Assembly (NCBI RefSeq): GCF_011762225.1
Contig: NZ_JAASQI010000004.1
Location: 62,001 to 126,000, forward strand
Source: Pseudochelatococcus lubricantis
GTDB taxonomy: Bacteria; Pseudomonadota; Alphaproteobacteria; Rhizobiales; Beijerinckiaceae
Direction of reading: 5' to 3'
Length of the DNA: 64,000 nt
Part shown: piece by piece, positions 10,598 to 20,700 of the stretch
Layout: each line of letters opens with the position of its first letter
Numbering within the stretch: the first letter of the stretch is position 1
The notes under the pieces: model-generated
What the model was told of the DNA's origin: nothing
Seen by the model: the letters and a program-made list of their open reading frames with translations, nothing else
Databases searched by the model: none
Made by a program: the position numbers and the translations under genes

Positions 10598-13500
10598 TCA
10601 GCCCACGAGGTCGTAGCCGACGATCTGGCCGAGGTCGCGGATCGCGGTCGTGCCCACCAGGTCGAGTTCGACCACGTTCTCGATCGACAGATTGCCCTCC
10701 GCCATGTTGTTCACCGTGCGCAGGCCCGTGGGGTTCAGCATCGTCAGCGCGTTGCTCAGCCCGTTGATGTTGCCCGTGCGGTCGCCCGTCTGCACGACAT
10801 ACCAGTTGTCGTCGAAGCGGAACGCCGCCACGCTGTTCTGACCCATCACGCTCGCCACGTAAGTCGTCGCCAGCGCCACGTCGTTGGTCAGCGAACTCAG
10901 CATGTTCGAGATCGTGTTGGTCAACACGCCGTTGGTGAACGCCTGCGAGGTGCCGCGGCCGCTCGCCTGCTGGTGCACGCCGAGGCCGTCGAACGCCAGC
11001 TTGTCGCCTTCGCCGATGTTGAAGTCGGTGACGAGGTCGATCTGGCGCGCGCCGGACTGGTCGGCGGCATCGAACAGGAAGGTGTCGGCGCCCTTGCCGC
11101 CGGTCATGACGTCACGGCCGGCGCCGCCCCGGATGACGTTGTCGAAGGCGTTGCCGGTGAGCGTGTTGTCGCCCGCGCCGCCGAAGAGGCTGCTGTCCTT
11201 CGCGGCGTCGAGGAGGGTGCCCTGCTCGATGTTGTCGGGCAGGACGACGGTGGCCTTCTCGCCGTCGTAGAACACGCGGTCGATGGCGTTCGTGCCGAGG
11301 TCGGCAACCAGTGCGTCGGCATCGTACAGGTAGATGTCGTTGCCGCCGAACTGGTTCTTGACGATCTCATAAGGCGACAGGACCTGATGCGCGGCCGAGA
11401 CGTCCGACCAGGCAAGGGCGTTGCCGGCGGCGTCGGTGATGGCGACGTCCTGCGCAAGAGCGAGCGCGAGCGAACCGCGGCCGACGACGCCGGTGACGGT
11501 GACGGTCCAGGTGCTGCCCTCGCCCTCGACCTTGTCGATGGCGTAGCCGTCCTTGAGGCCGGTGGCGATGAGCGCGAAGTCGGCCGCGTCGACGTCCTTC
11601 ACAGCCTCGTCGAAGGTGACCTCGAACACCACCGTGTCCGCACCCACGTCATCGGTGAGCGCGCGGATGCCGGCAATCGTCGGCGGCGTCGTGTCGGCGG
11701 GCGCCTGGCCCTCCAGCTTCTCGACGCGGATGTCGTCGAAGCTCACACCCGCGCTGTCCCAAGAGAACAGGCCGATGGTGCCCTTGGTCTGGGCGCGATC
11801 CTCGATGGCATAGGCGAAGAGCGCGTCGCCGTTGAGATAGGCCTGGATTTTGTTGTCGAGCACTTCGACGCGCAGGGTGAAGGCCTCATTCGGCGTATAC
11901 TTGGCCGGGAACTGATTGAGGTACTTCTCGACGCCGTCCTTCACCTGAATGAGCTGGAACAGGCTGCCGGCGCCATTCGAGGGCGAGCGGTCGTAGTCGC
12001 CGTTGGCGTCAAGCTCGACCTTGTAGTAGTTGTTCGCGTCCTGATAGTAGACGAGCAGGCCGAGCGCACCGTTATCCGGTGACTTGATGGTGGCCTGGAC
12101 AGCGTAATCGCTCCATTCCTTCGCGTCCGCGTCGTTATAGAGCGCGTAGGTGCCCTTGCGCAGCACGTTGACGCCGTCGCCGTGGGGGCTCCAGCCCTTC
12201 TTCCACGGATCGCCGTTGCTCGCGCCGTTCCAGGTGAGCTGCCGGCTGGAAAGGTTGCTGAGCTGGACGAGTGCGCCGTCGCGCAGCTCCCACTGCGAGG
12301 ACTTGCCATCCAGGCCCACGCCGCCGAACTCGCCCTCGTCGACGATGGTCCACGCGGTCGTCGCGTTCTGCGTGGAGAAGTCCTCGGCGAGCAGCAGCCT
12401 GTCGCCACCGACGACGTCGACCTTGACGGTGTCCGTCGACGAGTTGCCCGCGCGATCCTGCACCGTCAGCGTGAGCTTGTGCTGGCCGGTGGCAAGCTCC
12501 ACGGCAGCCGTCTCGCCGCCGGCGAGGATCTCGCCCTTCTCGTTCGTCCACAGATAGCTGACGATGTCGCTGAGGCCGTAGGCACCCTTGGCGGAGAGCG
12601 AGACCCATTCCTTGCCGTTGCCGTCTGCGTCAAAGGCGCGGGCGTCGTCACCGGCGTGGGCCGTGAGCGTGACCGCGTTGACGGTGACGTTGTCGAACTG
12701 CGAGCTGCGCTGGTTGTCGGAGAAGAAGCCGACGGTGCCACCGGTGAACGGGGCGCTGTCCTTCACGACGCCGAACAAGTCCCGATCGTCCAGGAACACG
12801 CGGATTTCATTGCCGGTGACGGCGACCTTGACCTGGAAATCCCGCGTCCACGGCGTGCCGCCGTGTTCGCTGGCCAGCACGGTCTCGACACCGTCCTTCA
12901 CCTTGACGAGCGAGCGGCTGTTCGTTTCCGCGTCGAACACGACACGGTAATGATTCTTGGCGTCCGTGTAGTAGAACACGACGCCGATGCCGTCGTTGTC
13001 CGTGGTCTGCAGGGTCGACTCGAAGACGTAGTTCTTCCAGCCCTTCGCGGCCGCGTCGTTCCAGACGATGATGTTGTCGGCGCTGTCGGACTGCTCGAAG
13101 AGGCGGCCTTCGGGCGCGGCCTGGCCGTCAGCCGCATCCGCACGGGAAGCCACGCTACCCTTGACGCGGAAGTTGCCGGCGTTCGAGCCGATGGTGGTGG
13201 CCGTCGCGATGCCGTTGCCGAAGTCGTCGTTCCAGGCGGGCGTGCTGAAGTCGATCTGGATGGAGAAGTCGGAAGGCTTCGCGCTGACGATGCCGCCGGC
13301 CTTCGCGCCGCCCAGAGCGCCGATTTCGCCCGCCGTGAAGATCTTGTCCGTCATCAGGACGCTCGACACGTAGGCGTTGGCCGTCTCGCCGTTCTCGTCG
13401 GCGAAGAGCAGCAGGCCCTTGCTGAGATCGATGGCGTAGCGGCCGTGGTTGCCACCGGACTGCACCGTATCGCCGACATAGTTGCCGTCGATGTACTTCT

Positions 13501-16195
13501 TGATGCGCGTCTGGCTGCCCTCGTTCTCGATGGTAAAGGCAACGCGATGCCATTCGTTGAACGTGAAGCCGCCTTCGTAGTCGCCGTTGATGCCGATGCC
13601 GGAGCCGAATTTCAGGAACAGCTCCGCGTCGCTTCCGTTCGTGACGTCGGTCTGGAGGAAGGAGAACCATGAGCCGCCCGACGGAATGAGCAGGTCATAG
13701 ACGAGGGAGTACGACGTCACCACCGTGCCTTCCGGCAGCGCCTGCGCGGGCTTCACCAGCACGCCCTGGCCCTGCGAGAGCTTGGGGATGAAGGAGACCG
13801 CCGCATCCGTTCCGGGAAGCTCCGGACCGGGTTCCCCCTGCCCGGCGGGCAGCTCGGGGATGGTGAACTCGGACGCCTTCTTGACCGAGGAGCCCTGCCC
13901 GAACGCCGTCGCGATGGCGTTCGTCGAGAAGTCGAGCTGGACCGACTTTCCTGCCGGCAGCGTATCAACGATGCCGCCAGCCGTCACGCCGCCCAGCGCC
14001 TCGATTTCCGCGTCCGTAAAGACCTTGTCGGTGAACAGGACGCTCGACGCATAGAGCGGCGACGTCTCGCCGTCGTTATCGGCGAAGAGATAGAAGCCGT
14101 TGTTGAGATCGAGCGTATAGCGCGCGTAGTTGCCGCCGGACTGCACCGTATCCCCGACATAGACGCCGTCGATATACTTCTTGATCAGCGTGCTGCTGCC
14201 CTGATCGGTGAAAGTGAAGGCGACACGGTGCCACGTATCGTAGCTGAAGGTGCCTTCATAGTCCCCATTGGTGCCGATGCCACCGACCGTTCCGGACTTC
14301 CTGATGAACAGTTCCGCGTCGGCATTGCCGCCGGCGGAGGTCTGCAGCAGCGCGGTATAGCCGCCGGCCGTCGCCGCGGGCACGAGGATGTCGTAAACGA
14401 GCGAGTAGGACTTGACCGTGCCGCCGTTCTCGATCTTCAGCGGAATGCCGTTCGTCGTGCCGCTGACCTTCGGAATGTAGGTGACGGGCGCGTCCTCCGT
14501 ATCCGCCGGGGGCTGCGGCTGCGTGTTCCCGCCCGGCAGGGCAGGGAGCTTGAAGGAAGAGGTGGTGCCGGTGGCGACCGCGATGGCAGGCCCCTCACGT
14601 CCCCAGCCGTTGGCGTTGCCGTCGTTGAAGTTGTCCACCAGCAGCGTGTCGTCGGTGCTGACGACGACGAGCACCTCATCCGCGGAAGCGCGGCCATCGC
14701 CATCGGTCACGGTCAGCGTCAGGCGGTGCTGGCCAGCGCCCAGCGACAGCGTCGGCGTCGCCTCGGTGGCGACGACATTGCCCTGCCGGTCCGTCCACAC
14801 GTAGGTGAGGTGCTGGTCGTTGGAGGGGTTCAGCGTCCAGTCGCCGTCGAGCGTCACCTCGGCCTTGTCGGCGCCGTTCGCGGCGCTGACGAACTTGTCG
14901 TTGCCGGCCTTCGCGATGGCGACGGTGTTCGGCGTGCCGAGATCGATACCGGTGTAGGTTTCTTCCTGTCCGCGATAGGGGCCGGTCAGGCCGTTGCGGT
15001 CCAGTTCTTCCTTGGTGCGGTTGTCGGCGCTGTAGTCGTCGAGCAGGGAGAAGTAGGTCGACGTGTAGAACGCATCGTTCTCGGGGTCGATGGTGACGAG
15101 GCGGATGGCGCCGTTGCCACCCGCGCTGCCCGAGCCCCCGCCGGCGTTGCCGGTGATCTCGGAGGAAACGCCGTTCTGGTAGTTCACCATCATCTGGTAG
15201 ACGGGATTGCCGAACTGGTCGTAGCTGACCAGCGTCTCGGCGCCGTCACCGAAGATATGACCGGAGAAGGTGAACGTGACGTTCGAATACTTCTGGACGA
15301 GTTCACGATACATCATCTCGCCGTCGGTCGCGCGTTCCGCCGAGTTACCCAGCCCGTAATCGTAGCCGGTGCCTTCGTCATAGAGCGGCGCGCCGGTGGC
15401 GTCGTGACGCCCGGCCCAGTTCATGTAGGAGTGGGTGGTGAGGATGACGCGGTGGTCGAGATGGCCTTCGATGACCTCGCCGGCCCAGCGCACCACGTCC
15501 TCGCGGGCACCGAACTCCAGGTTGAGGACGAGCCACTTCGTGCCGTCAGGCGCGGTGAAAGTGGAGTAGGAGTTGTTGGAGAGCGTCGGCTGCTGGTCGT
15601 AGACACCGCCGAAGTGCTCGCCGTTCGCCGCCTTGAGCTGATCGATGGAGAAGTAGTCGTTGATGCGGCTGCTGTAGTAGCTGCCCGAAACGCCGTCATG
15701 GTTGCCGAGCGTCAGGCCGTAGGGAATCTTGCCGTCAAGGATGCTGAGCGCCTGCTTGGCGTAGGTCCAGTGGTCCGTGCCGTTCTCGGTGGTGATGTCG
15801 CCGACGTGGGTGACGAACTGGATGTTCAGGCTTTCCTTGTTGTCGACCAGCCACTGCGTCATGCCCTTGAAGGTGCTGACGCGGCCGGCGTTCGTGTAGT
15901 CCTGCGTGTCGGGCAGCACGGCGATCGTGTAGGCGTTCTCGCCCGCGACGCGCACGCGCACGTTTTCGGTGATGGTGGCGCCGCCGGCGTCCTTGCCCGA
16001 GATCACCAGATCGGAATAACCCAGCTCCTGCGCGTCGAGCACCAGAAGCCCGTTCTCGACGCGCGCCGCGACAGCCTCGCCCTTTTCGTTGGTGACGGTG
16101 AAGCCGGTTGCGCCCGTGCCGAAATAAGTGGACAGATTGAGTTGCTTGACCTCGTTTTCGCGGATCAGCAGATCCGGTACCTTGTTGCTCGCCAT
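10598..16195 (-). CDS. Giant RTX-type secreted calcineurin-like metallophosphoesterase
   Basis: An 1865-residue protein with no N-terminal signal peptide. Order: short N-domain; calcineurin-like phosphoesterase (about 85-340) with LPDTQDY, HVGDITTEN, LGNHDG, TTHSYMNW and SGHIFGDG; Ig/PKD-like modules; two tandem LamG-like modules (about 570-770 and 795-990) sharing IKKYIDG.YVGDTVQSGGN; two further beta-sandwich modules (FYYTDAKNHYRVVFD and VYYQDANNYYKVELD) separated by another Ig/PKD module; a bacterial Ig-like domain; then RTX glycine-rich repeats (about 1685-1725: FGGAGDNTLTG, IRGGAGRDVMTGGKGADTF). The C-terminus is a type I secretion signal by inference. The first metal motif is DTQ instead of DxH, and the last lacks the second His of GHxH, so metal chemistry may differ from the canonical family. 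A GAGGA ribosome-binding site precedes the ATG. Divergent from a GntR regulator with a HutC-type operator between them. Confidence 0.9.
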   Translation of the reverse strand: MASNKVPDLLIRENEVKQLNLSTYFGTGATGFTVTNEKGEAVAARVENGLLVLDAQELGYSDLVISGKDAGGATITENVRVRVAGENAYTIAVLPDTQDYTNAGRVSTFKGMTQWLVDNKESLNIQFVTHVGDITTENGTDHWTYAKQALSILDGKIPYGLTLGNHDGVSGSYYSSRINDYFSIDQLKAANGEHFGGVYDQQPTLSNNSYSTFTAPDGTKWLVLNLEFGAREDVVRWAGEVIEGHLDHRVILTTHSYMNWAGRHDATGAPLYDEGTGYDYGLGNSAERATDGEMMYRELVQKYSNVTFTFSGHIFGDGAETLVSYDQFGNPVYQMMVNYQNGVSSEITGNAGGGSGSAGGNGAIRLVTIDPENDAFYTSTYFSLLDDYSADNRTKEELDRNGLTGPYRGQEETYTGIDLGTPNTVAIAKAGNDKFVSAANGADKAEVTLDGDWTLNPSNDQHLTYVWTDRQGNVVATEATPTLSLGAGQHRLTLTVTDGDGRASADEVLVVVSTDDTLLVDNFNDGNANGWGREGPAIAVATGTTSSFKLPALPGGNTQPQPPADTEDAPVTYIPKVSGTTNGIPLKIENGGTVKSYSLVYDILVPAATAGGYTALLQTSAGGNADAELFIRKSGTVGGIGTNGDYEGTFSYDTWHRVAFTFTDQGSSTLIKKYIDGVYVGDTVQSGGNYARYTLDLNNGFYLFADNDGETSPLYASSVLFTDKVFTDAEIEALGGVTAGGIVDTLPAGKSVQLDFSTNAIATAFGQGSSVKKASEFTIPELPAGQGEPGPELPGTDAAVSFIPKLSQGQGVLVKPAQALPEGTVVTSYSLVYDLLIPSGGSWFSFLQTDVTNGSDAELFLKFGSGIGINGDYEGGFTFNEWHRVAFTIENEGSQTRIKKYIDGNYVGDTVQSGGNHGRYAIDLSKGLLLFADENGETANAYVSSVLMTDKIFTAGEIGALGGAKAGGIVSAKPSDFSIQIDFSTPAWNDDFGNGIATATTIGSNAGNFRVKGSVASRADAADGQAAPEGRLFEQSDSADNIIVWNDAAAKGWKNYVFESTLQTTDNDGIGVVFYYTDAKNHYRVVFDAETNSRSLVKVKDGVETVLASEHGGTPWTRDFQVKVAVTGNEIRVFLDDRDLFGVVKDSAPFTGGTVGFFSDNQRSSQFDNVTVNAVTLTAHAGDDARAFDADGNGKEWVSLSAKGAYGLSDIVSYLWTNEKGEILAGGETAAVELATGQHKLTLTVQDRAGNSSTDTVKVDVVGGDRLLLAEDFSTQNATTAWTIVDEGEFGGVGLDGKSSQWELRDGALVQLSNLSSRQLTWNGASNGDPWKKGWSPHGDGVNVLRKGTYALYNDADAKEWSDYAVQATIKSPDNGALGLLVYYQDANNYYKVELDANGDYDRSPSNGAGSLFQLIQVKDGVEKYLNQFPAKYTPNEAFTLRVEVLDNKIQAYLNGDALFAYAIEDRAQTKGTIGLFSWDSAGVSFDDIRVEKLEGQAPADTTPPTIAGIRALTDDVGADTVVFEVTFDEAVKDVDAADFALIATGLKDGYAIDKVEGEGSTWTVTVTGVVGRGSLALALAQDVAITDAAGNALAWSDVSAAHQVLSPYEIVKNQFGGNDIYLYDADALVADLGTNAIDRVFYDGEKATVVLPDNIEQGTLLDAAKDSSLFGGAGDNTLTGNAFDNVIRGGAGRDVMTGGKGADTFLFDAADQSGARQIDLVTDFNIGEGDKLAFDGLGVHQQASGRGTSQAFTNGVLTNTISNMLSSLTNDVALATTYVASVMGQNSVAAFRFDDNWYVVQTGDRTGNINGLSNALTMLNPTGLRTVNNMAEGNLSIENVVELDLVGTTAIRDLGQIVGYDLVG

Positions 16196-16244
16196 TTCCT
16201 CACTCCATCGAGAGTACGTCAGAACGGCCGGGCGTCAGCGCCGG

Positions 16245-16258
16245 CTGGTCTATACCAG
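16245..16258. promoter_or_regulatory. HutC/PhnF-type GntR operator
   Basis: CTGGTCTATACCAG, a palindrome with 5-bp arms, contains GTCTATAC and so matches the HutC-subfamily consensus GTnTAnAC exactly. It lies 50 bp upstream of the phosphoesterase start and about 220 bp upstream of the GntR gene. It also closely resembles the operator described for PhnF of Mycobacterium smegmatis (TGGTATAGACCA, from memory). Confidence 0.65.
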
Positions 16259-16478
16259 ATTGCGCATACCTATCGAAATTGCGTGACATCGGCATGACCA
16301 TTTGTCTTCGGTTCTGCGTCTTCTGTATTCGTTCGCATCCGGCCGCCGGGGGCCGGGCCGAGAGACACCTTGACCGGCATCGGGCACCTCGGGACTATGG
16401 GCGACAGACAAGCTTGAGCGGGGACGTCGATGGACGCCGCGGGCCGAAAACGCGGTCCGACGGCCGGAAGGGGGTTAC

Positions 16479-17177
16479 GTGGACGATAATTCCATGAGGG
16501 GCAGACTGCTGCGGTACATCGACACGATGAAGGCGTCGGGCGAGGTGCGCCTTCCGTCGGAGCGGCAGCTGGCGGACAGCCTGCATACGACCCGCATCAC
16601 ACTGCGGGAGGCACTGACGCGGCTGGAGGCGGAGGGCATCATCTATCGCGAGACCCGGCGTGGCTGGTTCATCTCGCCGGAGCGAATCGTCTACAATCCG
16701 CTGAGCAGGAGTTATTTCGACGAGATGGCCCGCAGCCAGGGGCGCGGGCCGCGCACGGAACTCATCGAAGGCGCGCTGCAGCCGGCGCCCGCCTCCGTCG
16801 CCACGCTCATCGGCCTCGACGCGGGCGCGCCGCTCATCCTCATACGCAGGGTCAGGTTTCTCGACAGCCGCCCCGTCCTCTATGTCGAGCATTACCTGCG
16901 GAACGACATCTTCAACGGCATTCTCGACGAGGATCTCACGCAGTCGCTGACGGAAATATACATGTCCAGATACGATGTGCACCTCGGCGGGTCGCAGTCA
17001 TACATCAGCTCCCGCACCCTGACAGGGGACATGGCGGAACGGCTTCACGCCTCCGAGGGAAGCCCTGCCCTGCACATCGCGCGCATCAATTACGATCAGT
17101 CCGGCCGCACCATCGACTGCGATCTGGAGTTCTGGCGCCATGACGCGCTGCTGGTACACGTGAAGCCGCCGAAATGA
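16479..17177 (+). CDS. GntR-family transcriptional regulator, HutC subfamily (UTRA domain)
   Basis: A 232-residue DNA-binding regulator. The N-terminal winged helix-turn-helix (about 5-65) contains the GntR signature LPSERQLADSLHTTRITLREAL. Residues about 85-230 form the UTRA effector domain (PLILIRRVRFLDSRPVLYVEHYL, INYDQSGRTIDCDLEFWRHD). The GTG at 16479 is chosen because GGAAGGGGG at 16466-16474 is well placed. It is divergent from the phosphoesterase gene, and a GTnTAnAC palindrome sits between them, so it probably represses that gene in response to a small molecule. The UTRA sequence looks closest to regulators of phosphonate or organophosphate genes, but the ligand is unproven. Confidence 0.87.
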   Translation: MDDNSMRGRLLRYIDTMKASGEVRLPSERQLADSLHTTRITLREALTRLEAEGIIYRETRRGWFISPERIVYNPLSRSYFDEMARSQGRGPRTELIEGALQPAPASVATLIGLDAGAPLILIRRVRFLDSRPVLYVEHYLRNDIFNGILDEDLTQSLTEIYMSRYDVHLGGSQSYISSRTLTGDMAERLHASEGSPALHIARINYDQSGRTIDCDLEFWRHDALLVHVKPPK

Positions 17178-17210
17178 AGCGCCCGGAGCCGGTCCGGGCG
17201 GGTGGCCGCC

Positions 17211-17573
17211 TCAAAAGACCACCTGTCCCAGCGCGACTTCCGAGCGGGGGCTCAGCAGGATGACGTTGCCGGCCGCGTCCTGCGCGCCGAGAATCAACAC
17301 CTGCGACTGGAAGCCGGCGATGTTGCGCGGCGGGAAATTGGCGATGCAGACAACCTGCGTCCCGATGAGTGCATCGCTGGCGTAGCTGGTTATCTGTGCG
17401 CTCGACCAGCGGATGCCGAGATCGCCGAGATCGACCGCAACCTTGTAGGAGGGGTTGCGGGCACGCGGAAACGGCTGCACCTCGACAATGCGCCCGACGC
17501 GAATATCAAGCCTGGCGAAATCGTCGTATGTCACCTCGGCCTTCTGTGCCGGCGTTCCAGCCGTTTCCGACAT
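17211..17573 (-). CDS. csaA: tRNA-binding protein, CsaA family
   Basis: A 120-residue single OB-fold protein of the EMAP-II/Arc1p-like tRNA-binding family. It has the family core YDDFARLDIRVGRIVEVQPFPRARNPSYK and the C-terminal strand set VVCIANFPPRNIAGFQSQVLILGA. CsaA proteins bind tRNA-like structures and have been proposed as export-related chaperones in Bacillus; the cellular role in alphaproteobacteria is unclear. Length is close to the family norm of 110-115. It converges with the GntR gene and lies downstream of the RND operon, behind a terminator. Confidence 0.88.
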   Translation of the reverse strand: MSETAGTPAQKAEVTYDDFARLDIRVGRIVEVQPFPRARNPSYKVAVDLGDLGIRWSSAQITSYASDALIGTQVVCIANFPPRNIAGFQSQVLILGAQDAAGNVILLSPRSEVALGQVVF

Positions 17574-17658
17574 CCGTATTCTCCCGTTCTGATTCCCCGT
17601 AACGAATTATAAAACCCGCGAAAATCGCCTCACAAGGCCAAAAGCGGGCTTCACGACA

Positions 17659-17690
17659 AAGAGCCCGGAAGCGGGGGCTTCCGGGCTCTT
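17659..17690 (-). terminator. Terminator of the RND efflux operon
   Basis: A 14-bp perfect stem (AAGAGCCCGGAAGC / GCTTCCGGGCTCTT) with a GGGG loop, just downstream of the RND pump stop codon on the minus strand and followed by TTTG. It separates the operon from csaA. Confidence 0.7.
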
Positions 17691-17728
17691 GCAATCATGT
17701 CATCCGTCGCGCGTCGCTCGGTGTGGAG

Positions 17729-20700
17729 TCACTCGGCGTGGGTAGGCGCTGGCTGGCTTTGCCCGTCATCGCCCGCGGACACCGGCCCCGGTTTGCTGCC
17801 GCCGAACAGGCGCATGACGCCGACGAAGAATACCGGCACGAAGAAAATGGCCAGCACCGTCGCGGAGATCATGCCGCCCATCACGCCGGTGCCGATCGCC
17901 TGCTGGCTGCCGGCGCTGGCGCCCGAGGCGATGGCCAGCGGCAGCACGCCGAGCGTGAACGCCACCGAGGTCATGATGATCGGGCGGAAGCGCAGATGCG
18001 CCGCCTCCAGTGTCGAGTCGACCAGCGACTTGCCCTCCGCGTAGAGGTCCTTGGCGAACTCCACGATCAGGATGGCGTTCTTCGCCGAGAGGCCGATGAT
18101 GGCGATCAGGCCTACCTTGAAGTAAACGTCGTTGGGCATATCGCGCAGCAGCACCGCCGTCACCGAACCGATGACGCCGAGCGGCACCACCATCATCACC
18201 GCGAACGGGATCGACCAGCTCTCGTAGAGCGCCGCGAGGAACAGGAACACCACAAGGCAGCTCAGCGCCAGCAGGAATGGCACCTGCGAGCCGGACTGGA
18301 TTTCCTGCAGCGACTGTCCCGTCCACTCGTAGCCGAAACCGTCCGGCAACTGTCCGGCGAGCCGCTGCATCTCGGCGATGGCATCGCCCGACGAGAAGCC
18401 CGGCGCCGCCTCGCCCGAGATGCGGATGGCGGGATAGCCGTTATAGCCGACCACCATCGCCGGCCCCTTCCTCCACTCTGCCGAAACGAAGGAAGACAGG
18501 GGCACCATGCCGCCGTTGACGTTGCGGACGTTGATGTTCATCAGGTCCGAAAGCTGCTTGCGCCTGTTCTGGTCCGCCTGCACCGTCACGCGCTGCATGC
18601 GGCCCACATTGGGGAAGTCATTGATGTAGGAGGAGCCGAGGCTGGTCGAAATGGCGTGGTTGATCTCCGCAAAGGTCACGCCGAACGTGTTCGCCTTCTC
18701 GCGGTCGATGGTGACGCTGAGCTGTGCCGCGTCCGGCAGGCCTTCGACGCGCAGGCCGGTGACAACCGGGCTCTGTGCGGCAGCGGCCATAATCTGGTCG
18801 CGCGCGGCGGCGAGCGCTTCCTGCCCCAGGCCGCCGCGATCCTGCAGGCGGAACGAGAAGCCGCTGGTCGTGCCGAGGCCCTGGATAGGCGGCGGGGAAA
18901 GAGCGAACGCGACCGCATCGCGCAGGCCGAACATCTGCATGTTCGCCCGCATCGCGATCTCCGCCGCCGAATTGCCCGGCCCGCGCTCCGACCAGTCCTT
19001 CAGCGTCGCGAAGGCGAGCGCGGCATTCTGACCGGCGCCGTCGAAGCTGAAGCCGTTGATCATAACGAGATTCTCGACAGCCTCCTCCTTGGCGAAGATG
19101 CTCTCGACGGTCTGGATAACCTCGCGCATGCGGTTGCTCGTCGCCTCCGGCGGCCCCTGCATGCTGACGATGATGTAGCCCTGGTCCTCGTTGGGAAGGA
19201 ACGCCGACGGCAGCTTGAGAAACAGATAGCCGAGGCCGGCGATCAGGATCATGTAGACGATCATGACCCGCAGGACACGGCGCACCAGGAAGCCGACGAT
19301 CCCCGAATAGCCATGGGTGATGCGGTCGAAGGTGCGGTTGAACCAGCCGAAGAAGCCCCGCTTCTCGTCATGGTGTCCCTTCGGCACCTGCTTCAGGAAG
19401 CTCGCGCACAGCGCCGGCGTCAGCGACAGCGCCAGCAGCGCCGAGAACAGGATCGACACCACCATCGTCAGGCTGAACTGACGGTAGATGACGCCGACCG
19501 CGCCGGGGAAGAAGGCCATCGGCACGAACACCGCCGTCAGTACCAGCGTGATGCCGATGATGGCGCCGGTGATCTGCCGCATGGCCTTGCGAGTCGCCTC
19601 GCGCGGCGGCAGCCCCTCCTCGGACATGATGCGCTCGACATTCTCCACCACGACGATGGCGTCGTCGACAAGGATGCCGATCGCGAGCACCATGGCGAAC
19701 ATGGTCAGCACGTTGATGGAGAAGCCCGTCACCAGCATGACCGCACAGGTGCCGAGCAGCGCGATCGGCACGACGATGATCGGAATGACGGTGTAGCGGA
19801 AGTTCTGCAGGAACAGGAACATCACCACGAATACGAGCGCCACCGCTTCAAGCAGCGTGTGGAACACCTTCTCGATGGAGACAGCGACGAAGGGCGCCGT
19901 ATCGTAGGGAATGTCCCACTTGAGATTGGCGGGAAAGAACTGCGCCAGCTCCGTCATGCGCGCGTGGATCGCCTCGGACGTGGCGAGCGCGTTCGCGGTC
20001 GACGTGAGCTGCACGCCGATGGCGGCGCTCGGCTTGCCGTTCAGGCGCGAGGTCACGTTGTAGTCCTCGCCGCCCACCTCGACGCGCGCCACGTCGCGCA
20101 GGCGCACGGAGGAACCATCCGGATTGGCGCGCAGCACGATGGCGCCGAACTCGTCCGGCGAGGTGAGCTGCCCGCTCACCAGCACTGTAGCGGAGATCGT
20201 CTGGTCGATGGGATTGGGCTGCGCGCCGATGCGGCCCGCCGCCACCTGCGCGTTCTGCGCCTGGATGGCGGTGGTGATGTCGCCCGTCGTGAGCTTGAGC
20301 CCGATCATCTTCTCGGGATCGATCCAGATGCGCATTGCCCGCTCGGCGGCGAAGAGCTGCGCCTTGCCGACGCCCGGCACGCGGCGGATCTCGCTCAGCA
20401 CATTGCGGGTGAGGAAGTCGCCCAATCCGATGGCGTCCGTCGTGCCGTCGGTGGAGGTCAGCGTGATCACCAGCAGGAAGCCGGCGCCCGCCTCTTCCAC
20501 GTTGATGCCCTGCTGCGAGACGGCCTGCGGCAGTCGCGGCTCCACGCGGCGCACCCTGTTCTGCACCTCGGTAGAGGCGAAGTTCACGTCCGTGCCCGGC
20601 GCGAACGTCGCCGTGATCTCGACGCTGCCGTTACTGTCCGAGGTCGACTCGAAATAGAGAAGCCCCCGGACGCCGTTCAGCTCTTCCTCGATCAGCCGCG

